Shown here one piece after another: positions 1-6,178 of a stretch of 6,178 nucleotides of DNA. The DNA comes from an uncultured Acidobacteriota bacterium (GTDB taxonomy: Bacteria > Acidobacteriota > Terriglobia > Terriglobales > Acidobacteriaceae), in the NCBI GenBank assembly GCA_903932385.1, contig CAIZGA010000231.1, positions 1 through 6,178 of the forward strand, written 5' to 3'. A program made the position numbers and the translations under genes. Each line of letters starts with the position of its first letter. Position 1 is the first letter of the stretch. The notes beneath the pieces were generated by a model that ran no database searches, was not told the origin of the DNA, and worked only from the letters and a program-made list of their open reading frames with translations.

Positions 1-1353
1 GGCCACCTCGATGCGGCGCTGATCATGGTGAGCTGCGCGGGGATCGTGGCCTTCTCGCGCGGTGCCTCCACCGACATGCAGTTGGCGGCTCCGTTCTGCA
101 TCGGCATGCTCGGCTGGTATGCGTGGTATGAGACCGGCAAAAAATTCTGGCTCTTCGATATTTATTTCTTCGTCGGTGCCGCCACACTTGCCAAAGGCCC
201 GGTTGCGCCCTTCATGGCCGGAGTCATCATCCTGCTCTTCGCCGCTCTTCGACGAGAATGGTCGCTGCTCTGGCGAACCATCTGGCTGCCCGGCGTCGCG
301 CTCTATCTCGCCATGGTGTTGCCGTGGTTCATCGCCGTGCAGATGCGCAACCCAAGCTTCTTCAGGCAATTTTTTCTGGAACACAATCTGGAGCGCTTCG
401 CCACCAACCGCTATCAGCACCATCAGCCGATTTATTACTACCTAGTCGTCCTCACCATCGCTCTGCTGCCGTGGAGCATCATTGCCATCCGTGCCATGGT
501 GGACTCGGTCATCATCTCCGTCAATGAATGGAAATCGCGCCGCCATCCCGGTCGCTACCCTGGCCTGCAACAACCCGGCGACGCCTTCCCCGAGTTTCTC
601 GTTCTCTGGGCCATCTTCCCCATTGTCTTTTTCAGCTTCTCCGGGTCCAAACTTCCCGGCTACATTCTTCCCTCGCTCCCGCCCATCGCCATCCTCACCG
701 GAGATTATCTCTTCCGCATCCGTTCCAAAGGCATTCCCGGCTGGCTGCTCTTCTCGCATGCCCTGCTCTGCGGCATCGTCACCTTCGTTCTTCTTCTTTC
801 TCCGCAGCACATGATTTATGAAACGCTGGTGCCGTCGCGTTACGCTCTCTTCGGATCAGCCGCCATCGGCATCGCAGTCGTTGTCATGGTCATGCTGGTT
901 GTCGGCCATTGGGGCGTCAAATATCTCCGCGCCATCACGCTCGTGCCCATCGTCTTCCTCTTGATTTATCTGCTGCACTACAACGGAGACTTGCTGGATA
1001 AAAATTATTCCGCCCGGCCTCTCGCGCAGCAGATTCAACAGGCCGCGCCCAACGTCCATGCCTTTGCCGTTTACGGTGTGCGCCGCGACCTGGTCTACGG
1101 TCTCGCCTTCTACCGCAATGAAGCGCCAATTTACTATTCCATGTCAGAAGTGGAAGAGAGCGTTCACGATAATGTCGCCTTCTCCTGCGCCGACACAAGC
1201 AAACCCTGCATACCGCCGGAAGAACATCTGCTTGTGGTCAACAAGCAACTCCAATCCACACTGCCCACCCTGCTCGCCGGCCGCGTCTATCAACCGATCA
1301 GCGACTTTGAATGGCAGGGCCTCGATGTCTACCGCGTTTCCGCCGCAAAATAA
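1..1353 (+). CDS. GT39/ArnT-like membrane glycosyltransferase, 5'-truncated (C-terminal 450 residues)
   Basis: Integral inner-membrane glycosyltransferase of the PMT_2/GT39 superfamily. Known members move a sugar from a polyprenyl-phosphate carrier to a lipid or protein on the periplasmic face; the acceptor here cannot be told. The reading frame is open from base 1, so the methionine at 25 is internal and the N-terminus, with the first periplasmic loop that carries the catalytic acid in this superfamily, is missing. Numbering from base 1, I see the STDM motif (23-26), LAKGP (63-67), EHNLERF (127-133) followed by a His/Pro/Tyr-rich stretch, and SKLPGYILP (216-224), all typical of ArnT-like enzymes. 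About eight to ten hydrophobic segments run from residue 28 to about 328. A soluble, probably periplasmic domain of about 120 residues follows (330-450) and contains Cys396 and Cys403. The stop is TAA. The GNAT gene follows on the same strand 129 nt later, so an operon is possible but not shown. Family assignment is firm; substrate is unknown. Confidence 0.9.
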   Translation, partial: GHLDAALIMVSCAGIVAFSRGASTDMQLAAPFCIGMLGWYAWYETGKKFWLFDIYFFVGAATLAKGPVAPFMAGVIILLFAALRREWSLLWRTIWLPGVALYLAMVLPWFIAVQMRNPSFFRQFFLEHNLERFATNRYQHHQPIYYYLVVLTIALLPWSIIAIRAMVDSVIISVNEWKSRRHPGRYPGLQQPGDAFPEFLVLWAIFPIVFFSFSGSKLPGYILPSLPPIAILTGDYLFRIRSKGIPGWLLFSHALLCGIVTFVLLLSPQHMIYETLVPSRYALFGSAAIGIAVVVMVMLVVGHWGVKYLRAITLVPIVFLLIYLLHYNGDLLDKNYSARPLAQQIQQAAPNVHAFAVYGVRRDLVYGLAFYRNEAPIYYSMSEVEESVHDNVAFSCADTSKPCIPPEEHLLVVNKQLQSTLPTLLAGRVYQPISDFEWQGLDVYRVSAAK

Positions 1354-1429
1354 TATCCGCCACTGCACTCACCCCACATTCTCATTGCCTCACTAGGTTC
1401 ATCTTGCGCTTCTCCCTTTCCTTCGCCTT

Positions 1430-1435
1430 TATAGT
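1430..1435 (+). promoter_or_regulatory. Candidate -10 element upstream of the GNAT gene
   Basis: TATAGT matches the sigma-70 -10 consensus at five of six bases and lies in a pyrimidine-rich gap. The best -35-like hexamer, TTGCGC at 1404-1409, is 20 nt upstream, which is longer than optimal. Transcription would begin near 1442, giving a leader of about 40 nt to the ATG at 1483 and leaving the TTG at 1435 outside the transcript. This is a motif match only. Confidence 0.3.
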
Positions 1436-1482
1436 TGCGTACACTCCGGCTATCGGCACCTGCTCTGCGCCGTCTGGCACGG

Positions 1483-2457
1483 ATGACTCCATCGGTTCAA
1501 TTCGAAATGCTTGACCTTCGTCACTTCAGCGCACGTCAGTTGCAGCCTCTGCTGCAGGAAGAAAGCCGTCGCTGGCGCCAACACCTGCTGTGGGACTACA
1601 CACAGTCCTCGCGCCTGTTGCTGGAGTACATGGACAGCCGCATCCTTCCTGGATACGTTGCGCTGGACCACGGCCAGATTCGCGGTTACTGCTTCGCTGT
1701 CTATGAAGCCAACAAGGCCATCCTCGGCGACGTCTTCGCTTCCGAGACCGGCGAACCCTCAGCCTTCGATGTCGAGGAGCAGATGCTCTCGCACATCATC
1801 CCCCTGCTGCAGGAAACTCCCGGCATTGACCGGGTGGAGTCGCAACTGCTCCTGCATCCCAGCGGAGACCACACCGCTACGTTTGAACGGGCCGGCTTTC
1901 AAATCTATCCGCGTCTCTTTATGCTTTGCGATGTGGATTCACTTTACGCATGCACATCGGCAGAAAATCCTCCGCCCACCCCCGCGAAGTTTGAACTCCG
2001 CCACTGGCAATCCACTGACCTCGCTCTCGCCGGCGAACTCATCGTTCGCGGCTACCACGACCACACCGACAGCCTCATCAACAGCCAGTACCTCAGCGTG
2101 CATGGGGCCATGCGGTTTCTGCACAACATCGTTCAGTTCCCCGGCTGCGGAGTTTTTGATCCCACCGCCAGTTGGATGCTGGTCGACCGCGCCAGTGGCC
2201 AACTTGCCGGCCTCGCACTCTGTTCCATCGTCAGCCCGGAGTCGGCGCACATTACGCAGCTCTGCATTGCGCCTGAGTTGCGTCGCATGGGCCTGTCCCG
2301 TCTGCTGATGTCGCATTGCGCCGCCGCTCTGCATCGCCGCGGCCTGCGTTCGGTCACGCTCACCGTCACCGAATCCAACCACAGTGCTGTTGAACTCTAC
2401 CAGCAACTCGGATTCAGTACGCACCATCGCTTCGATGCCATGGTCTGGCTTCGCTGA
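1483..2457 (+). CDS. Tandem GNAT-fold N-acetyltransferase
   Basis: Predicted cytoplasmic acetyltransferase of the GNAT superfamily, 324 residues, about twice the length of a single GNAT domain. The C-terminal half (about 168-324) carries the acetyl-CoA signature: strand ITQLCIAPEL (257-266), the pyrophosphate-binding turn RRMGLS (267-272, an R-x-x-G-x-S variant of Q/R-x-x-G-x-G/A), and motif B around Asn299 with LYQQLGF (305-311), whose Tyr306 is at the usual general-acid position. The N-terminal half (about 5-151) looks like a degenerate second GNAT fold: it ends in ERAGFQIYPRLFM (135-147), parallel to the C-terminal LGF segment, but lacks the R-x-x-G-x-G turn. I chose ATG 1483 over TTG 1435, which adds 16 Arg/Leu-rich residues and overlaps the -10 candidate; ATG 1507 is an alternative. 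None has a good Shine-Dalgarno sequence. Substrate is unknown. The 3' end converges on the opposite-strand operon with a 28-nt gap. Confidence 0.87.
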   Translation: MTPSVQFEMLDLRHFSARQLQPLLQEESRRWRQHLLWDYTQSSRLLLEYMDSRILPGYVALDHGQIRGYCFAVYEANKAILGDVFASETGEPSAFDVEEQMLSHIIPLLQETPGIDRVESQLLLHPSGDHTATFERAGFQIYPRLFMLCDVDSLYACTSAENPPPTPAKFELRHWQSTDLALAGELIVRGYHDHTDSLINSQYLSVHGAMRFLHNIVQFPGCGVFDPTASWMLVDRASGQLAGLALCSIVSPESAHITQLCIAPELRRMGLSRLLMSHCAAALHRRGLRSVTLTVTESNHSAVELYQQLGFSTHHRFDAMVWLR

Positions 2458-2485
2458 TTTTTCTTGATTGTTTTTTGAAGTGTAA

Positions 2486-2656
2486 TTACGCGTGAATCAA
2501 CCGCATCAACCAGCTACCCACAATCACCACGGCAAGAAACAGCACAAAACAAAATATTCCATAGCGCACCATCTGCCGCGGCTGTGAACGCTGCGTGATG
2601 CCAAGAACGATGGACGCGAAGAAGGCGAAGGTGGCTGCCGCTGTAAAGTGGGTCAT
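2486..2656 (-). CDS. Small two-helix membrane protein, uncharacterised
   Basis: A 56-residue hypothetical protein with two hydrophobic segments, at about residues 5-20 (Ala/Phe-rich) and 32-52 (IFCFVLFLAVVIVGSW), joined by a short basic polar loop (QRSQPRQMVR, 22-31). The positive loop suggests that both termini face the periplasm. I do not recognise a named family. The ATG at 2656 lies 1 nt after the TAA of the upstream membrane-protein gene (TAATATG), which argues for translational coupling and a shared function, perhaps a small partner subunit. An in-frame ATG at 2695 would add 13 residues that overlap the neighbour's end; I prefer 2656 because of the coupling geometry and because a GCGGA element sits a few bases upstream, although that is a weak ribosome site. 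This is the last gene of the minus-strand cluster. That it is real rests on the coupling, the membrane pattern and the lack of any gene on the other strand. Confidence 0.68.
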   Translation of the reverse strand: MTHFTAAATFAFFASIVLGITQRSQPRQMVRYGIFCFVLFLAVVIVGSWLMRLIHA

Positions 2657-2657
2657 A

Positions 2658-3077
2658 TTATCCGCGCTTTCTGCCGTTGGCCAGCGAGTAGGCATCCACC
2701 GCGCTGATGATGTTCAGCAAGCCGGCGACCACAATAAATTTCGTGCCATAATCGGCAACCGTAATCTGCACCGGGCCCGAACCCCAGTCCGCCAGCCGTG
2801 CCAGCCAATACAAACTGCCCGAGCCAAGATCGCCGGCAAAGCCCAGCATCTCCAGCAGGTCGCCCGTGTTCGGGTGGTAGACCTTGCCGCCCATCGCCAG
2901 CCCTATCGCAAACATGGAGACGACAGAAAGAAACAACAGCACGCCACGCAGCCAGTAGCGCTGCATCGTGTGGCCTGCGCCCGGAATCAGCCAGCCTGCC
3001 AGCAGAATCACCAGGTGGCTTTTCTCTGACGACTCCTGCTCATTAGACTTCGGTGGTGTCTGCACTCGTGTACCCAT
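2658..3077 (-). CDS. DUF6677-like (TM2-like) membrane protein
   Basis: A 139-residue membrane protein of unknown function. The N-terminus (1-20) is polar with several Glu and Ser. The first hydrophobic segment (22-38) carries LAGWLIPGAGH (26-36), a Pro-Gly-x-Gly-His motif resembling TM2-domain and DUF6677 proteins. Next comes an Arg-containing turn and a second helix (43-62), a loop of about 48 residues rich in Gly, Leu and Asp (63-110) that contains GSGSLYWLARLADWG (85-99), and a third helix (111-132) containing NIISAVDAY (122-130). I believe this is the DUF6677 family known mainly from Acidobacteriota, but this is recognition without a search. It begins 19 nt after the stop of the M24 peptidase gene and is followed after 1 nt by the small membrane protein, so the three genes look co-transcribed. 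No convincing Shine-Dalgarno sequence precedes the ATG. No catalytic residues are evident; the role is unknown. Confidence 0.82.
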   Translation of the reverse strand: MGTRVQTPPKSNEQESSEKSHLVILLAGWLIPGAGHTMQRYWLRGVLLFLSVVSMFAIGLAMGGKVYHPNTGDLLEMLGFAGDLGSGSLYWLARLADWGSGPVQITVADYGTKFIVVAGLLNIISAVDAYSLANGRKRG

Positions 3078-3096
3078 CGTTGTGATGATAGCAGTT

Positions 3097-4278
3097 TTAT
3101 ATCTGCAACAGTTCTCTTTGGATGCGCCCGGTCACGACCGCGCGGTCCGCATACGTCATCATGTTCACTTCGCTGCGCACGCCGAATTGCCCCTCGCCCG
3201 CCGACAGATAAATTCCCGGCTCCACGGAAAAACAGGTCTGCGGCAGTATCAGCCGTTCATCATGCGTTTCAAGATTGTCGAGGTTCGCGCCGCTGCCATG
3301 CAGTTCCCGCGCAATGTTGTGTCCGGTGCGGTGCGTAAAATATTCGCCGAATCCCCTCGCCGCAATCACCTGTCGCGCCGCATCATCCGGCTGCCAACCG
3401 GCAATCGCCTGCTTCGCCGCAAAGGCCTGCTGTACACACTCCACCGCTGCATCCCTCGCATCACGCACCGCTTCAAACACCTGCACCTCGCGCGCGCTCG
3501 GCTGGCGGCCCACCACGCCGGTCCATGTAATGTCGTACCAGATGGCCTCATCCAGCCCGTCCAGCTTCGCCCAGATATCAATCAGCACAAAATCGCCCAC
3601 GCGAATCGGCTGCGAATTTTCCAGCGTCGGATCATAATGCGAGTCGGCGCTGTTCGCATTTACGCTCACATTCGGCCCATGCTCCCACTCCAGGCTTTCG
3701 CGCGCCATTGCCTCGCGCAGCCACGTCATCATGCTGAACTCGGTCGCCGCCCCCGCGCGTGCCGTGCGTCCCAGTTCTTTGAATCCTTCTTCCAGAATCA
3801 CATCCAGCCGCTGCTGCGCCGTGAAGTGTGTGGCCATCTGCGCCTCGCTCAGCACTGCCTCAAACCGGCTCACCAGATTCGCAGAACTCACCACTTCCTT
3901 GCCAAAGCTGCGCACCAGCTCCACCGTGCCCGCATCCACCATCGCCACGTACATAATGGCGTTACGCGGCGAATACTGCATCGCGATTTTTTTGTGCGGC
4001 TCCAGCATTGCCGCCAACTCGCGCTCCAACTCCTGCCACGATGAATACACATGCTTCTCGCCCGGCAACCCGTCCAGCCGCGCGGCTTCAATGCGATGCA
4101 CCAGCTTCTGCGGCTGTCCCACCGTCGGCACCAGGTAATACCAACGCCGCGAAACCAAACCATGCGGCGCCATCCCCAGAATCCGCTCGCCAATCGGGTC
4201 GCGATGATGATGGTCGTAAAACAGCCACGCATCCATGCCCGCTTCACGCAGCGCGTCTTGTATTGCGTTCAAGTCCAT
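3097..4278 (-). CDS. M24 family metallopeptidase (Xaa-Pro aminopeptidase/prolidase type)
   Basis: Predicted cytoplasmic dinuclear-metal peptidase of the pita-bread fold, expected to cleave next to proline in short peptides. At 393 residues it has the length of bacterial prolidases and M24B aminopeptidases. Residues 1 to about 140 form the creatinase-like N-terminal domain (LREAGMDAWLFYD near the start); about 145-393 form the catalytic domain. All five expected metal ligands are visible: Asp234 (VLIDIW), Asp249 (WYDITW), His320 (HRTGH), Glu353 (SVEPGIY) and Glu370 (GVRSE); the second conserved histidine is His327. Oddities are a 15-residue spacing between the two Asp ligands, against 11 in human prolidase, and GHNIA in place of GHGIG. 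I chose ATG 4278 because the fold begins there. The upstream in-frame ATG at 4359 would translate through the infB terminator. GTG at 4302 is a further alternative. The gene follows infB on the same strand after a terminator and probably heads an operon with the two membrane-protein genes. Exact substrate is not determined. Confidence 0.93.
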   Translation of the reverse strand: MDLNAIQDALREAGMDAWLFYDHHHRDPIGERILGMAPHGLVSRRWYYLVPTVGQPQKLVHRIEAARLDGLPGEKHVYSSWQELERELAAMLEPHKKIAMQYSPRNAIMYVAMVDAGTVELVRSFGKEVVSSANLVSRFEAVLSEAQMATHFTAQQRLDVILEEGFKELGRTARAGAATEFSMMTWLREAMARESLEWEHGPNVSVNANSADSHYDPTLENSQPIRVGDFVLIDIWAKLDGLDEAIWYDITWTGVVGRQPSAREVQVFEAVRDARDAAVECVQQAFAAKQAIAGWQPDDAARQVIAARGFGEYFTHRTGHNIARELHGSGANLDNLETHDERLILPQTCFSVEPGIYLSAGEGQFGVRSEVNMMTYADRAVVTGRIQRELLQI

Positions 4279-4284
4279 GCAGAA

Positions 4285-4290
4285 ATTGTA
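4285..4290 (-). promoter_or_regulatory. Candidate -10 element of the M24 peptidase operon
   Basis: On the minus strand TACAAT (five of six matches to TATAAT) lies 6 nt before the chosen ATG, with no convincing -35 hexamer at 15-18 nt. Transcription from it would begin at or very near the start codon, giving a leaderless mRNA, which fits the lack of a well-placed Shine-Dalgarno sequence. The gene needs a promoter in this gap because a terminator separates it from infB. Motif-level evidence only. Confidence 0.32.
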
Positions 4291-4318
4291 CTCACCCCGC
4301 ACAACAAAATCGCGCAGC

Positions 4319-4359
4319 AAAAATAAAATGGGCGCATAGGATTTCTCCGCTGCGCCCAT
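4319..4359 (-). terminator. Intrinsic (Rho-independent) terminator of infB
   Basis: On the minus strand a perfect 9-bp stem, ATGGGCGCA (4359-4351) with TGCGCCCAT (4336-4328), encloses 14 nt that can add an inner GGA/TCC helix over a short loop. The 3' arm runs straight into a T-rich tract, TTTTATTTTT (4328-4319). The hairpin starts 27 nt after the infB stop codon. GC-rich stem plus immediate U tract is the classic layout. It should end the upstream transcript in whole or in part before the peptidase gene. Confidence 0.85.
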
Positions 4360-4386
4360 CCATTCAATTGCATTTCTGTTTCAGGT

Positions 4387-6178
4387 CTATGTTGTGGCTT
4401 CAGCTTCCGCAGCAGCCTTTTCTTTTTCAGCCGCCGCCTTTTCCTTCTCGGCAGCCGCTTTCTCCTTGGCCTTCTGCGAAGTCAACGTCATGCCCAGGTC
4501 CGCCGCCATCTTCTCGGTCAGGAAGGCCTCAATCACGTCGCCCACCTTGTAGTCGCTGAATCCGGCCAGTGCAATGCCGCACTCCACGCCACTGCGAACT
4601 TCGCTCACGTCGTCCTTGAAACGCTTCAACGAGCCAATCTTGCCCTTGAAGATTTCTTCGCCGCCGCGCATCAGGCGTACCTGCACATCGCGTTTGATCA
4701 GGCCGTCAGTCACCACACAGCCGGCAATGATGCCCACCTTGGTGATCTTGAATACGTCCCTGATCTCCGCACGACCCGCGTAGATTTCCTTGAAGACCGG
4801 CTCCAGCAATCCGTGCATCGCCTTGTTGATCTGGTCTTCCAACTCGTAGATGACCGAGTGCAGGCGGATGTCCACATTGTCGCGATCGGCCAGTTCCTGC
4901 GCCTTGCGTTCTGGCCGCACGTTGAAGCCGATGATGATGGCATTCGACGCCGAGGCCAGCAGCACGTCGGATTCGGTAATCGCGCCGACGCCCGAGTGCA
5001 GCACCTTCACGCGCACCTTCTCCGTCGACTGGTCCTGCAGCGAATGCGCCAGCACTTCCACTGATCCCTGCACATCGCCCTTCAGAATCAGGTTCAGGTC
5101 CTTCACGCCCGCCAGCTTGATCTGCTCCGACAAGCCTTCCAGCGAAACACGTGCGCTCTTGGCCAACTGCGCTTCGCGTTCCTTCATCTTGCGATACTGT
5201 GCAATGCCCTTGGCCTTGTCGCGGTCGTTCATCACCAGGAAGGTATCGCCCGCATCGGGGATGCCTTCAAGTCCGAGGATTTCCACCGGCGTTGACGGCC
5301 CGGCCACTTCCAGCGGACGTCCGTGATCGTCGAACATGGCGCGAATCTTGCCGAAGGTGTTGCCGACCACAAAGCTGTCGCCGGTGCGCAGCGTTCCGTT
5401 CTGTACCAGCACCGTCGCCACGGCACCACGGCCGCGGTCCAGTTTGGATTCGATGACCGTACCCACAGCCGCACGGTCCGGAGTCGCACGCAGCGTTCCC
5501 AGGTCCGCCACCAGGCAGATCATTTCTTCCAGCAGGTCCAGGTTGATGCGCTTCTTCGCCGAGACATCCACGAAGACCGTCGATCCGCCCCAGTCTTCCG
5601 GCACTAATCCGCGATCGCCCAACTGCTTCTTCACGCGATCAGGATTCGCTTCCGGCTTGTCAATCTTGTTCACCGCCACAATAATCGGCACGTTCGCTGC
5701 CTTGGCGTGGTCAATGGCTTCCAGCGTCTGCGGCATCACGCCGTCATCGGCTGCAACCACCACAACAACAATGTCGGTCACCTTGGCGCCGCGTGCACGC
5801 ATGCGGGTAAAGGCTTCATGGCCCGGCGTGTCGAGAAAGACAATCTCGCGCCCAAATGCCGGCGATGCGGGATTGCCAATCTTCACCTTGTACGCACCGA
5901 TGTGCTGCGTAATGCCACCGGCTTCGCCAGCCGCCACGTCGGTTTCGCGAATCGCATCCAGCAGCGAAGTCTTACCGTGATCAACGTGGCCCATCACCGT
6001 CACCACCGGCGGACGCGTCACTTCGAGCAGGCCCGAAGTATCGCCTTCCAGCAGCGTTGTGATTGCCTCGTTCTCCAGCTGTTCTTCCACGCTGATGACT
6101 TCCACTTCCGCGCCGAACTGCCGTGCCACGTCCTTCACCAGCTCGCCATCCAGTGACTGGTTTACCGTGACAAACACC
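4387..6178 (-). CDS. infB: Translation initiation factor IF2, 5'-truncated (C-terminal 596 residues)
   Basis: IF2 is the GTPase that brings fMet-tRNA to the 30S subunit and promotes 50S joining. The frame is open to the window edge and the GTG at 6177 is an internal Val codon, so the N-terminal part is missing. Numbering from that Val: the end of the N-terminal region (1-50), then the G domain with GHVDHGKT (63-70, P-loop), GGITQHIG (87-94, switch I), DTPGH (116-120), NKID (170-173) and SAKK (206-209), so all G motifs are intact. Domain II, domain III ([20 protein letters not shown] type) and the fMet-tRNA-binding C2 domain (about 471-552) follow. Unlike E. coli IF2, which ends soon after C2, this protein runs on for about 44 residues, ending in three exact KEKAAAE units and a short acidic tail. 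The stop is TAG, followed by an intrinsic terminator. rbfA, a frequent downstream neighbour of infB elsewhere, is not next here. Confidence 0.97.
   Translation of the reverse strand, partial: VFVTVNQSLDGELVKDVARQFGAEVEVISVEEQLENEAITTLLEGDTSGLLEVTRPPVVTVMGHVDHGKTSLLDAIRETDVAAGEAGGITQHIGAYKVKIGNPASPAFGREIVFLDTPGHEAFTRMRARGAKVTDIVVVVVAADDGVMPQTLEAIDHAKAANVPIIVAVNKIDKPEANPDRVKKQLGDRGLVPEDWGGSTVFVDVSAKKRINLDLLEEMICLVADLGTLRATPDRAAVGTVIESKLDRGRGAVATVLVQNGTLRTGDSFVVGNTFGKIRAMFDDHGRPLEVAGPSTPVEILGLEGIPDAGDTFLVMNDRDKAKGIAQYRKMKEREAQLAKSARVSLEGLSEQIKLAGVKDLNLILKGDVQGSVEVLAHSLQDQSTEKVRVKVLHSGVGAITESDVLLASASNAIIIGFNVRPERKAQELADRDNVDIRLHSVIYELEDQINKAMHGLLEPVFKEIYAGRAEIRDVFKITKVGIIAGCVVTDGLIKRDVQVRLMRGGEEIFKGKIGSLKRFKDDVSEVRSGVECGIALAGFSDYKVGDVIEAFLTEKMAADLGMTLTSQKAKEKAAAEKEKAAAEKEKAAAEAEATT
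4405..4467 (-). repeat. Three tandem 21-bp units coding KEKAAAE at the IF2 C-terminus
   Basis: Three adjacent 21-bp units on the minus strand each encode Lys-Glu-Lys-Ala-Ala-Ala-Glu (residues 571-591 of the visible protein). The amino-acid units are identical while the DNA units differ at several synonymous third positions. The tract is preceded by a related KAKEKAAAE start and followed by AEATT. The seven-residue period, rich in Ala, Lys and Glu, should form a charged solvent-exposed helix. Confidence 0.9.

Noticed and set aside
442..810. 122-codon minus-strand frame opposite the GT39 gene.
   Set aside because: Its Gly/Asp/Glu/Arg-rich composition mirrors the membrane-protein codons on the other strand, and it has no recognisable start signal or domain.
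1435..1482. TTG start at 1435 for the GNAT gene.
   Set aside because: It has no ribosome site, overlaps the candidate -10 element, and adds an Arg/Leu-rich leader unlike the start of a GNAT domain. ATG 1483 is preferred.
1545..1817. Short direct repeat CTGCTGCAGGAA in the GNAT gene (near 1549 and 1806).
   Set aside because: Both copies encode LLQE within helices using favoured codons. The similarity is local, so chance codon use explains it.
2421..2485. Possible bidirectional terminator between the convergent genes: a 5-bp hairpin CATCG/CGATG (2425-2437), T-rich 2458-2476 and the palindrome GTAATTAC (2482-2489).
   Set aside because: The stem is short and lies about 20 nt before the T-rich stretch, and the palindrome has no loop or U tract. 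Neither makes a convincing intrinsic terminator on either strand.
2968..4044. A 358-codon open frame on the plus strand.
   Set aside because: It lies antisense to the M24 gene. Its product is rich in His and Arg with no recognisable domain, as expected from the opposite strand of a GC-rich coding region.
4279..4359. A 27-residue N-terminal extension of the M24 peptidase from the in-frame ATG at 4359, with a hydrophobic stretch ILFLLRDFVV that could be read as a signal or anchor.
   Set aside because: The ATG is the first base of the infB terminator stem and the hydrophobic residues come from its U tract and the bases just after it. There is no Shine-Dalgarno sequence, and the known N-terminal domain begins at 4278.
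5336..5980. Long open frame on the plus strand opposite infB.
   Set aside because: It is Ser/Thr/Ala/Arg-rich, has no domain, and overlaps the highly conserved IF2 G domain, so it is a shadow frame.
1..6178. Search for a defence system, mobile element, CRISPR array, tRNA or riboswitch.
   Set aside because: No transposase, integrase, nuclease, repeat-spacer pattern, tRNA-like cloverleaf or large structured leader was seen. The genes are housekeeping or envelope-related.

Overview
The window (about 60% G+C by eye) holds two gene blocks that converge near position 2470. All genes are of ordinary chromosomal type. Protein style points to a Gram-negative-type bacterium, most likely Acidobacteriota (Terriglobia/Acidobacteriaceae-like). 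The hints are the GT39 transferase with its KLPGYILP motif, a DUF6677-like membrane protein next to an M24 peptidase, and the IF2 sequence. This placement is an inference from recognition, not from a search.

Plus strand: position 1 lies inside a GT39/ArnT-like membrane glycosyltransferase whose N-terminal part, including the first periplasmic loop, is off the window. It ends at 1353. After a 129-nt gap with a weak promoter candidate comes a two-domain GNAT-type acetyltransferase (1483-2457).

Minus strand, read from 6178 downward: the window opens inside infB (translation initiation factor IF2). Visible are the end of the N-terminal region, the complete G domain, domains II, III and IV, and an unusual Lys/Glu/Ala-rich tail. 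A clear intrinsic terminator (4319-4359) follows infB. Then come an M24 metallopeptidase of the Xaa-Pro aminopeptidase/prolidase type (3097-4278), a DUF6677-like three-helix membrane protein (2658-3077) and a 56-residue two-helix membrane protein (2486-2656). The last three genes are tightly spaced (19 nt and 1 nt) and probably form one transcript.

Functionally the window mixes housekeeping translation (IF2), peptide turnover (M24 peptidase), envelope glycosylation (GT39) and genes of unknown role (GNAT, DUF6677-like, small membrane protein). I see no mobile element, CRISPR array, tRNA, rRNA, toxin-antitoxin or defence system, and no gene-free stretch longer than 129 nt. The least described parts are the small membrane protein pair, the double-GNAT protein, the IF2 tail repeat and the terminator/promoter arrangement between infB and the peptidase gene.
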